Origin: Mytilisepta virgata
Lineage: Eukaryota > Mollusca > Bivalvia > Mytilida > Mytilidae
Length of the DNA: 64,000 bases
NCBI GenBank assembly: GCA_028015205.1
Contig: CM051521.1
Location: 97,688,513-97,752,512, forward strand
Direction of reading: 5' to 3'
The translations under genes and the position numbers were made by a program. Positions 46,623 through 58,700 of the stretch are shown here, piece by piece (position 1 is the stretch's first letter; each line of letters begins with the position of its first letter). The notes under the pieces were generated by a model. It saw only the letters and a list, made by a program, of their open reading frames with translations, ran no database searches and was not told where the DNA came from.

Positions 46623-46761
46623 ATGTCTTCTCAACCGATTGTCAATGGCTTGAATGGCAACCATTATAAAGAAATCAACCATCATTATGCAGAAGAATGC
46701 AGCCAAGATGACATTGGGACATTTTTATTCACGTCAGAGTCAGTAGGGGAAGGCCATCCAG
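46623..46761 (+). CDS. MAT2A: MAT2A-like exon 1
   Basis: It encodes a poorly conserved N-terminal extension of about 30 residues and then [13 protein letters not shown]; the Asp of GHPDK is split across intron 1. The donor is CCAG|GTACAT. Confidence 0.95.
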
Positions 46762-49700
46762 GTACATAGTAGTAAATTGTCACACAAGTAACATGGTTCA
46801 TTGCATCATTAACAATTACTGTAGTTGTAAAGTATCTCTCACAAGTTGGTCAGGTCTGTTTCCTGAATTTTATATTGTGGGGCAATTTTTAAATGTCTGT
46901 AGTGAATCAAATGGTCTTTCCACTTGATTGAAGTATAAATTTATAAGAGAACCGTGGTCAGGGTTGAGTACACTTGTTTGACCAGTAGTAATTTACATGT
47001 ACTATGTACCTTGCCAAGTCGTCATTATGTTTACAATTTTATTCACTCACTTTCTTATTGCTCTGGTTTATACATTGCATTTTGCAGTTAAAAATGTTTT
47101 TTACACGGAATTGTCTAGACTGCAAAATGGAGATTTAAGTTGAAGTAACATTTCAAAAGTTCCTTGTAACGTCATCTTAGTATTTCAGCGAAAAGGATAT
47201 TGGCGAAGAAATTTTATAAAGGAAAATAACTAAATCTGTGGCAAGTTGTAAACACAAAATGACTCCATCGTCATTATTTTTAAAAGTTGATAAGTCAGAT
47301 TCTGATTGAGCTATGTGTTAAAACAACTTAATTGTGTTTGAAACCAACCAAAATCAGACCAGATTTAAAAATAAACCAAGAAATTCTCATATATATGTCG
47401 AGAAAGATTTGACAAGTATAACATTAGATTTATCGTTTAGCATCATGTCAATTTCATTTTAAACTAAAAGATGCATCAACTATTTTTAATGAGCTTCCAC
47501 TTCTCCCAGTGTCGACGGGATGGTTCGCTTCCGAAAGCGAAAGTCTAGATTATACCCTGCTTTATGATTTATAAGTGCAATGCTTAAATAATACATACAC
47601 AACAAACAATTTGAATATAGAGAATAATTTGGAAGAATTGTCACTCAGATGAAACTAGGATATAATATCTGAGCCATAATCATTTTGAAAATAAATTCTA
47701 TCCTAGGAACTAGTTAAAATGCAATTCAAAATAGTCATTCAACTGACTGACAAAACTTCCTAACAAAATATTAAAAATTTAGGAATGTAAGAAATGAAAG
47801 TTTTGAGTTGCATTTGTTAAAACTCAAGTACTTGTAAACTGGCATTAAAATGTTTAGCTTTCATAATGAGTCGCTGATAAAATCAAAAGGATTGATGTGA
47901 AATCGATGCAGAATCCTTGGATTATATCATCAACTTCCATTAAAAAAGTTCTTTTAACGAACGTAGTAAGTTATTGAATGCTAGGTGCACTACTTGGTGG
48001 AAACGCTGATTTTAAACGGTCTGGTACCCAAATCTTTAATGGGGGATAAATATTTTTTAACCATTTCTTAAATAACTGAGAATAATAGCTCTGGTGTTAG
48101 CAGAAATTGCTATTTAATGCTAAATATATATAACAAAATTAAAAAGATTGATGTTATATTGTCCAATTCATTAAGTCTTTCTTTTTAACTGACTATGGTT
48201 GTTGTGAACTGTTCCTGTTCCAACTGATTTGAGTGCATGTTTAGTTTTAAACTTGAATTTAAGTACTTCCAGAACTAGTGCTGATAGATTTAGACACTGA
48301 AACAGATGTTCCCCAAATCCTTCCATTGCCACTTGGTCCCAAGCATTTTTCGCTCTGGTTTATAGTCGTTTTCTGGGAAATCCACAATTTTAACAGCTGG
48401 TCGTTTTAAAGGTTCTAAAATGTTTATGCACATCTACGAACCACAATCTATAAACAAATTGATCAAGCCGTTTCTGAATAGCTGGAAGAGAGCTCAAAGA
48501 TATCATTGTAGTTGTGTTAAGTTTTCTTTTATTGTTTGTTTTGTCAGATAGTACATGTTGCATGAATCTTGAATTTATTTAACAAGACTACGACAAAACA
48601 TCAATACTAGGAACATAACTATTAAAGAAGACAGGGAAACAAGAAGATAGGTCTGACACCAAAATAAGAATGATTAAATCCACAGAAAACAAGCTACAAT
48701 ACATACCACATGTGAAACCATTAAGAACAACACGTAAGAACTGAAAGTTGAAAACAACAACAGTCTGCAAAAAAAAAAAAAAGACGAACAAATCAAAACC
48801 AGATACCAAAAAAAACACCTGCCTGTCGGGCCTAAAAAATTTGACCATGTTAGGGGAGACCAACAATTGTTCTTCCTTGGACTTATCAATAATTTACAAT
48901 TGCATTGGAACAGGAACAATCTGAATTGATTTGTGATGCTTAAAGTAAAATTCTGTTTTATATACATATTTAAAATATAAATTTTCATGAATCCTTTTTG
49001 TCGAGCCTTCGACTTTTGTCGAAAAAGCGAGACATAGCGATCCTACATTCCGTCGTCGTCGGCGGCGGCGTCCACAAATATTCACCCTGTGGTTAAAGTT
49101 TTTGAAATTTTAATAACTTTCTTAAACTATCCTGGATTTCTACCAAACTTGGACAGAGGCTTGTTTATGATCATAAGATAGTATCCAGAAGTAAATTTTG
49201 TAAAATAAAAATTCCAGTTTTTCTGTATATTACTTATAAATGGACTTAGTTTTTCTGCCAGGAAACATTACATTCATTCTGTGGTTAAAGTTTTCAAAAT
49301 TTTAATAACTTTCTTAAACTATCCTGGATTTGTACCAAACTTGGACAGAAGCTTGTTTATGATCATAATATAGTATCCAGAAGTAAATTTAGTAAAAAAA
49401 AAAAAAAATTTTCCGTATTTTACTTATAAATGGACTTAGTTTTTCTGCCAGGAAACATTACATTCACTCTGTGGTTAAAGTTTTTAAAATTTTAATAACT
49501 TTCTTAAACTATCCAGGAATTTTACCAAATTTGGACAGAAGCTTGTTTATGATATAAAGATTGTATCCAGGAGAAAATTTTGTAAAATATTTATTTCTGT
49601 TTTTCAGTTTTTTACGTATAAATGGACTTAACATTGCATTCACTATGTTGTGAAAGTTTTTAAAAATTTTAATAACTTTATTATTTTTATTAAGTTTGCA

Positions 49701-52700
49701 GAGAAGTTTCTTCATTATCAAAATAGAGTATCCAGACGATAATTTTGGAATTGATTTCATTATTTCATTGCAGGAATTTATTTACTGTGTTTCAGAGCCT
49801 ATATGCCAGTAGGTAACACTTGTTTTTAGTTTTAGATGAACTTACTTATGATGGCACACAAGAATTACTGCTTATGAAAGTTATGTGCATTCACCTATCA
49901 CACTGAAAATATAGACAACATCAAAAGAAGGCGAGACACTGGGTTCCGCGGAACCCTTACAAATTTTTAATCTATTCTACTGACTGTGTATGAAATTTTA
50001 TTTTTTTAGCTCACCTGACCCAAAGGGTCAAGTGAGCTTTTCTCATCACTTGGCGTCCGTCGTCCGTCGTCGTCTGTTAACTTTTACAAAAATCTTCTCC
50101 TCTGAAACTACTGGGCCAAATTGAACCAGACTTGGCCACAAGCATCATTAGGGTATCTAGTTTAAAAAATGTGTCCGATGACCCCGCCTGTCAACCAACA
50201 TGGCCGACATGGCTAAAAATAGAACATAGGGGTAAACTGCAGTTTTTGTCTTATATCTCAAAAACTAAAGCAATTAGAGCAAAACTGACATGGGGTAAAA
50301 ATGTTCATCAGGTCAAGATCTACCTGTCATGAAATTTTCAGACGAATCGGTCAACCCTTTATTGGGTTATTGCCCCTGAATTGTTAATTTTAAGGAAATT
50401 TTGCAGTTTTAGGTTATTATCTTGAATATTATTATAGATACAAATTGTAAACAGCAAAAATGTTCAACAAAGTAAGATCTACAAATAAGTCAACATGACC
50501 AAAATCGTTGATTGACCCCTTATAGGAGTTTTTGCCCTTTAAAGACGGCATTCAGCGTAAACTTTGCTTTTAAGATCTTTTCCTCTCAAACCACTGAGCC
50601 AATTGAGACCAGACTTTGATGGAATGGTCCTTGGCTGGCCCCCTTCCAAACTTATGTCTGGCATCCCCGACTTCCATGGCTGCTGTTACTAAAAATAGAA
50701 AAAAAAAGGGGGGGGTGAATTTCAAAAACCTTCTTATATGAAACTACAAGGCCAGTTGGAACCAAAGTTGGCAGTAATGGTTTTTAGGAAGTTCTCTTTC
50801 AGAAATATGTCCAATGACCCGGACTGTTAACCAAGATGGCCGCCACAGCCGAACTTAGTTTAACATAGGGCCCTATGGGAAAATTCATTGAAAAATATTC
50901 TTGCCTTAAACCACTTGACCAATTGGAACCAGACTTGTCAGCAATGGTCCTTAGATGGTCCTCTTAGAGAGGTGTGTCTGATGACCCGGACTGTGAACCA
51001 AGATGGCCGCCACAGCTGAACTTAGTTTAACATAGGCCCTATAGGAAAATTCATTGAAAAACTGTGTTGTCTGAAACCACTTGACATATTGGAGCAGGAC
51101 TTGGCGGCATTGGTCCTTAGGAGGTCCTTTTTCAGAAATGTGTCAAATTTCGTGGACTGTAAACCAAGATGGCCGCCACAGCAGAACTTAGTTTAACATA
51201 GGACCCTATGGGAAATTCACTCAAAAATCTTCTCGTCTGAAACCACTAAGTCAATTAGAATTAGACTTGGTAGCAATGGGTCCTTAGATGGTCCTCTTTC
51301 AGAATTTTTGTGCGACGACCCAGACTGTCAACCAAGATGGCCGCCACAGCAGAACTTAGTTTAACATAGGGCCCTATGGAAAAATTAATTGAAAAATCTT
51401 CTTGTCTGAAACCACTTGACATATTGGAGCCAGACTTGGCAGCATTGGTCCTTAGGAGATCCTCTTTCAGAAATATGTCCGATCACGTGGATTGTCAACC
51501 AAGATGGCTGCCACACCGAACTTTGTTAAATATTGGACCCTATAGAAAAATTCAGTTAAAAATCTTCTTGTCTGAAACTGCTTAGCCAGTTGGAACAAGA
51601 CTTAGCAGAAATGGTCCTTAAATTTCTCTTTTAGAAATGTATGCGTTGACCTGGACTAAACCAAGATGGCTGCCACAGCTGAAATTAGTTTAACACAGAA
51701 TCCTATAGAAAAACCAGCCAAATTGACTGCAACACTTAAATTTTTAGGTCTGCTCAAGGTGAAAAGTTAAATCCAGGTGAGCGATACAGGCTCTTGAGAG
51801 CCTCTAGTTTAATTGATCAACTAGTTTCTCTGTTGGTAACTTTAGTACAATATTTAATTTGAAATTGCACACTTCTGTTTTATTACAGATAAAATATGTG
51901 ATCAAGTCAGTGATGCCATATTGGATGCCCACCTTAAACAGGACCCTCATGCCAAAGTTGCCTGTGAAACACTGACTAAGACTGGCATGATTTTGGTGGC
52001 AGGAGAGATTACATCAAAAGCTCATGTGGACTATCAAAAAGTGATCCGTGAAACAGTCAAACAAATAGGATATGATGATTCTTCTAAAGGTATGTTGTTA
52101 AAAATGATGGAGGCATTCAATCAATAGTCGAAAGATTTTTGCGTGCATTTTGATACTTTATCCCTTTATGATGGGAAAATTGAATATGAATGTGTTTTTG
52201 TCATTTTACAATTTATCAAATCTCGAGCCGTCATTTTTTGTTTTCTTGGAGGAAAGGGAAAGAAACGACAAAAAGTAAGCTAGAAAATTGCGGCAATCGG
52301 AATTCTCGTGATTTTTCATTGGTCACGGAGTTTTTTACCGACCGGTAACAATATGTAGACCTTATTTGAAAATATATTTAGCGGATTTTGACATATTTAC
52401 GCACAAATGGAAATTTTGTCAATACATGTATTGATTATTAAGGTGTTCAAGCAAAGTGAATGGGAGGATTTTAAGAGTATGTTTGAGAAAAAATAATAGT
52501 AAAGAGTATAGATAAATAAATATTAAAAAATAAAATGGCAATAATAAATAAGTTGTGTCAAAAGGTACAAATATTTTTGCTCCTATCTGTAACAGAAATT
52601 TTCAAGTTTGGAGCACCACTGCATAATTTCATTTTTTTAAAATTTTTTTTATTTCAAATTATATTTGTCAGTATTTTAAGGCAGCACATGATTTTAATTA

Positions 52701-55700
52701 AACTTTAACAATAGTACAATAGGCCTACCATGGTCAAAATCATGCAGTAATGTACATTAAAAAAGTGGTGATGAGTCCTGGGACTGGGACTCATCAAAAT
52801 CAGCTGGGACTCACCATTCTGAAAAATGAGTCCCAGGACTCATCATGAAAAATTCTCAAAGGATATTGATTAAATGCAGATGAGACAAAATCTCAGATTA
52901 TGACTAAAATGGAAGGATATGGAGTAAATGTAGATAAAATCTCAAACAATACAGGATAAAACACATTAAAGGAATGTATAGTATACACTATAAGACACAA
53001 AATAACAGGTATTTACTCAACAGGCGACAAATCCGGGGAAAAAACAGTCGCTCTGGTAGACTTGGAAGTCTCCCTGTCATGCCCTGAAGTCTCCCTGTTG
53101 CTACCCTGAGGGAGACTCTGAGTCTCCCTGTTATTTTCAAGTGTGGTGAGCCCTGTTTCCCCAGAAATTTAAGAAGGCATGTTGATTTTTCAAAGTGAGG
53201 AAAATTGTGCATAAACTCGCCAATAAGCATGCTAAAATTGCATAGGGAAACTGGGGCCTCGGTGGCCGAGTGGTCTATGTAGTTCATCATGACTACTAAT
53301 GATCACTAGCCTGTCAACACAAAAATAAATGACCATGGTGTTTTTTGGGATTCCATGTCCATTTTAATCTATCAGTTACATTCTCTGATATTTTCACCAT
53401 GAACCTCATAAAGAAGACAGATTAATTTATTCTGACGTCATTGGGTTGTACATGTATAAACACGTTACAGAAAATTACACAAAAGGACGAAAATAAATGT
53501 AAATCTTTGCACAATCTTCACATAAAGCCAAAAAGGTGCATGATTACTATTACAAGTCTAGTTAAAGACGTGTATTCCAACTGTTTTAGTCTGTAAATTG
53601 TCATTTTTATACGACCGCAAAATTTTTGCGGTCGTATATTGGTATGACGTTGGCGTCGTCGTCGTCGTCGTCGTCCGTCGGAGTCTGTAGACATTTGGTT
53701 TTCGCACTATAAATGTAGTATAAGTTAATAGAAATCTACGAAATTTAAACACAAGGTTTATGACCACAAAAGGAAGGTTGGGATTGTTTTTGGGAGTTTT
53801 GGTCCCAACAGTTTAGGAATTAGGGGCCAAAAGGGTCCAAAATTAAACTTTGTTTGATTTCATTGAAAATTTAACTATTGGGGTTCTTTGATATGCCGAA
53901 TCTAACCGTGCATTTAGGATCTTAATTTTTGGTCCCGTTTTCAAATTGGTCTACATTAAGGTCCAAAGGGTCCAAAATTAAACTTAGTTTGATTTTAACA
54001 AAAATTGAATTCTTTGGGTTCTTTGATATGCTGAATCTAAACATGTACTTAGTTTTTTTATTATGGGCCCAGTTTTCAAGTTGGTCCAAATCGGGGTCCA
54101 AAATTAAACTTTGTTTGATTTCATCGAAAATTGAACTATTGGGGTTCTTTGATATGCCGAATCTAACCGTGCATTTAGATTCTTAATTTTTGGTCCCGTT
54201 TTCAAATTGGTCTACATTAAGGTCCAAAGGGTCCAAAATTAAACTTAGTTTGATTTTAACAAAAATTGAATTCTTGGGGTTCTTTGATATGCTGAATCTA
54301 AACATGTACTTAGTTTTTTTATTATGGGCCCAGTTTTCAAGTTGGTCCAAATCGGGGTCCAAAATTAAACTTTGTTTGATTTCATCGAAAATTGAACTAT
54401 TGGGGTTCTTTGATATGCCGAATCTAACCATGCATTTAGATTCTTAATTTTTGGTCCCGTTTTCAAATTGGTCTACATTAAGGTCCAAAGGGTCCAAAAT
54501 TAAACTTAGTTCGATTTTAACAAAAATTGAATTCTTGGGGTTCTTTGATATGCTGAATCTAAACATGTACTTAGTTTTTTTATTATGGGCCGAGTTTTCA
54601 AGTTGGTCCAAATCGGGGTCCAAAATTAAAGCTAAAAAGGGGGTAAATTATTTTTTTTTGGGGGGGGGGCAATTCTCCACAGCATATTGTATTACACAAA
54701 AGCAAAAAATTGAATATAAATTCAAATCATATGACCAATTCTAAGTTCTTTATTTTCAGTTATTCTGTGTCAGAAACCTATTATGTGTCAAATATTTGAA
54801 GAAATTTTCAATTGCACAGTATTGCGCAATAGCAAGAAATTGATATGTGTGCCCTGTTATCAAAACTTTATTATTAACAAATTCCATTGGAAATTTGCCA
54901 ATATAAAATGTGCTGATGAAGCTTTTTTGTTTATCTTATCTAAACTGCTTTTAATATGTATATTTAAAATTTGCCATCCATGACTATGATGTCATTTTCT
55001 ATTTTAATATGTTATGGTGTATTTAAATGGGCTGTTATGGTTGCACAGTATAAAGAAATGGGGGGGGGGGGGGGGGTTGAAAATAAAATTTGGGGGGGGG
55101 GGGGGGGTAAATGAGAAATTGGGGAGGGGGTAATTTTTTCTCATTTCATATTTCATAAATTAAAAAGAATTTCAAATTTTTTTTAGCAAAAAAGAGGGGG
55201 GGGGTTACAATAAATTTTATTGTTTTTTGGTTTTTTTTTGGGAGGGGGGTCAATGTGCAACTTCATAGTGTATTGCACAAAAGCTAAAAAAAGGGGTAAA
55301 TTATTATTTTTTTTGGGGGGGGGGGGGCAATTCTCCACAGCATATTGTATTACACAAAAGCAAAAAATTGAATATAAATTCAAATCATATGACCAATTTT
55401 AAGTTCTTTGATTTCAGTTCTGTGCCAGAAACCTATTATGTGTCAAATATTTGAAGAAACTTTCAATTACACAGTATTGCGCAATAGCAAGAAATTGATA
55501 TGTGTGCCCAATTTTAAATTTTAAATTGGTTATTTCTGATTTATATATAAAAACAAATAATACTGATATGGTTTGAATAGGTAAATTAAAAATTTTTAAG
55601 TTCTTAGACAACATTCATTCTGTGTCAGAAACCTATGCTGTGTCAAATATTTATTCACAACCCAAATTCAGTATTGTATCAAGCTTGAATGTTGTGTTCA

Positions 55701-58700
55701 TAATTGCCCCAACTATTCAGGGTTCAACATCTGCGGTCGTATCTAGCTGCGCCCAGCGGAGCATTTTATTGTGTAATGAAAATAGGTGGAAAGTCTATCA
55801 AGTTTCTAGCGGATTGACAACTTCACCATTGTCTGGAAATTATTTTGTTGAATTTTTTACTTTCAAACAAATCTGAAGTATTGCTTCATTATAAAATGTT
55901 TTCCAGGATTTGATTACAAAACTTGCAATGTATTAATTGCATTAGAAGAACAAAGTCCAGATATTGCGCAGGGTGTACATGTAGAAAGACATGAAGATGA
56001 AATAGGTGCAGGAGATCAGGTAAAATTATATAAAAAAAGTTACATGCAAAATTCCAGCAGGTCCTGCAAAAGTAGACTATTCCCATATCTATGCAAAAAT
56101 TATGGGCTTATTTCTTTGGGCCTCCATCATGTAACTACTGCAATAGACAATTCAAATCAGAATTTGATGTAGGATTATTGTGTTTTCTGGAATTATCCAT
56201 GAGTTAACACGAATGGAACCGATCCGGCATGTCTCAATGTCTTATTTGCCTCCACTACTAGTCAAATTAATTTCTGGTGAACTGCTCAAAAAGGGGGGCT
56301 TTCTGAAAATTAAGAATCAAATGAAAAAAAGTCACTACAATGCTACTGTCAAAATTGTCTGGGGTAGAACACTTAAAATTTGATATCACTGGGACATGGA
56401 AAATTCAGTGGCAAAAATCTGGTATTTGTTTTTTGTTCTGTGCAACAGGTAGCTCTAAACAGTGGTGAAGGAAACGACAGTTTGCTGTCAAGTTGACAAC
56501 TCGGTTATTTGAAAATTTTGTATTTGAGAGAGAGAGGCTTTATATTTTTTTAATGAAAAAAAAAATACTGTATTGACGTGAACATGTTCATATATCATCT
56601 TTTGTTTTATACTGGATAACATAATATGGTTATAATATAGTACAATAATTCATAGATTTTGAAATTTTAATCATTATACAATACAAATGATAAAAATTCA
56701 AATCTGAAATCTTATTTTAATTTTTCATGTCGGATGGGGCCAAATAATTTACCTTGCATATTGGTTGCTTTACAGGGTTTGATGTTTGGATATGCAACAA
56801 ATGAAACCGAAGAATGCATGCCTTTGACCGTTGTCTTGTCACACCAACTCAATGCAAAAATTGCACAACTACGTAGAAGTGGAGAGTTGCCTTGGGCTAG
56901 ACCAGATTCTAAAACACAGGTAAATAGTTTTCATGCAACTTTGTCGGAAAAGGGGAGGGGGTTGTCACTGGTTAATGGAAACACAAGAATGTTCTTTAGG
57001 CGTAGAATCTGGTTTTGTAAGACTAGAATTGCGATTAAAAGTGTATTTTAAATAAAATAAAAATATGTAAGCAGCATCAACTTTTGTTGCCATTTTCCCA
57101 TTTCTGCAGTTTCTGCATAAAATCTGTCTGCTGTGTTTTACATGTGATGTGGAACACTGATTAGTCCTTGTCTCAGAATTGTTCATTTTCTGTAACTGCG
57201 TTTTTGCATAGTATGTGTAGCAATGCTATTGTAATTCTGCAAAGCCAACAGGGATTTTTATGCCCTGCCTACAGTAGTAGAGGGGCATTGTTTTTCGGTC
57301 CATCTGTCCCGAATTCGGTAAGTTTTTGGTGAAGGTTGTTCAGGGTGAAGTTGTAGTCACATCAACTTGAAGCTTAGAACATATGTTCTTTATTTTTTTT
57401 ACTATTTTCACATTTCCCAACTGATTGTGAAAAAATTGTTCTCCTCACTAGTGAAAAAGGTGTTCTCGGCACCTGATTGGTCAATTTTTTTCTTCCGGAA
57501 CTACTTTCCAACTGTGATTTTATTATGCAATATTGAAATATAGTATTTTATCGTAAATAGCATCTTTTAATTTATTTTCATGACGAGTATATAGGTAAAA
57601 GCTGTAAGGTGCGCCTTGTTTGGAGGAATTCCCTGGAACAGCAGTGTTTGCCTTCGAACTTTTCGGACTTGTACTACCTAATAATCGTAAAACTCCTTGG
57701 TTACGTGTAAACAAAATTGTTATTGCATTGTCTGCTAAATATTTATTTATAATAATGAAAGATGTTCCTGAACAAAGTTCTGGATGGGGGAAAAAGAGTC
57801 GGACTTCTCACGGGTGAAAAGGATGTAGTAATATGAAAAAATGACAACTTTTGGTTCTTATTATGAGAGATAAAATTGGATGACGCAAAAATTCAGATAC
57901 CTCTATTAGAGAACTCTGATAATTCACTCATAGCAAAGTAAGAATCTATATTTCTTTATAACATGGTCTTTCTAATTTGCATGCCAAATTACGGTTTTGA
58001 CATTTTCATGGTTCACTGAACATTGAAATATGATTGTGTGGAAGCAGTCCATTCTCATGTTAGTTTTGGTGAAGGAAGTCTAGGGTAAAGTTGTATTCAG
58101 GTCAATTTAGTACATATGTTCATTATTATGTAGTCTGTCTTAATTGCATGTCAAATACGGGTTTTTACCTCAATTTCATGGTTCATTGAACATAGAGAAT
58201 GATAGTGCAGCTGGGCATCATGTCCTATGGACACACTTTCGTGTTTTAAAAAGTACATTAGTAATACAGAAAATGCTTAATTCCAGTGTTTCTGCTAAAG
58301 GCTATGAAAAAAAAAACAGGTTAGGCCAATTCAAATTAATTTATAAAATTTCATCCCCGCCCGGCCCTCGAAAATCGTGCCGCCCCGATTATTTTTATTC
58401 TCTAAAATTTACGATTTCCGGATTCTGTTCATCTCCGTTACCGGTATCCGTGTCAATAATTTCGTGTTTTGTTAACTTCCTGTACCAATTCAACATGGTT
58501 TTCGTGATTCTTAGAGTAGTAAGCGGTATAAGCCATTTTATAACGTTTACATATTAATAACACCTTACAAAATAGTTTCATATGAAATAAAAAAATAAAA
58601 TCCTCCCACATGCCCCATTTTTTTTTTTTTTTTTTCAAAAGTTGGATGAAAATCTAATTTTAGTTGGCCTTATCAAGTTAGTTGAACAAAGGTTTATACT

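Noticed and set aside
48588..49085. Overlapping minus-strand ORFs of 63-104 codons
   Set aside because: Low-complexity F/L-rich translation of A-rich DNA and of the CGTCGTC tract at the F4 head.
53929..54744. Repeated ~85-codon ORFs on both strands
   Set aside because: They come from the 261-bp F5 tandem repeat; both strands open at once and no homology recognised.
58144..58557. 137-codon ORF in MAT2A intron 4
   Set aside because: It begins inside F6 and runs through a poly-A tract into unrelated GC-rich DNA; no family recognised and no exon boundaries.
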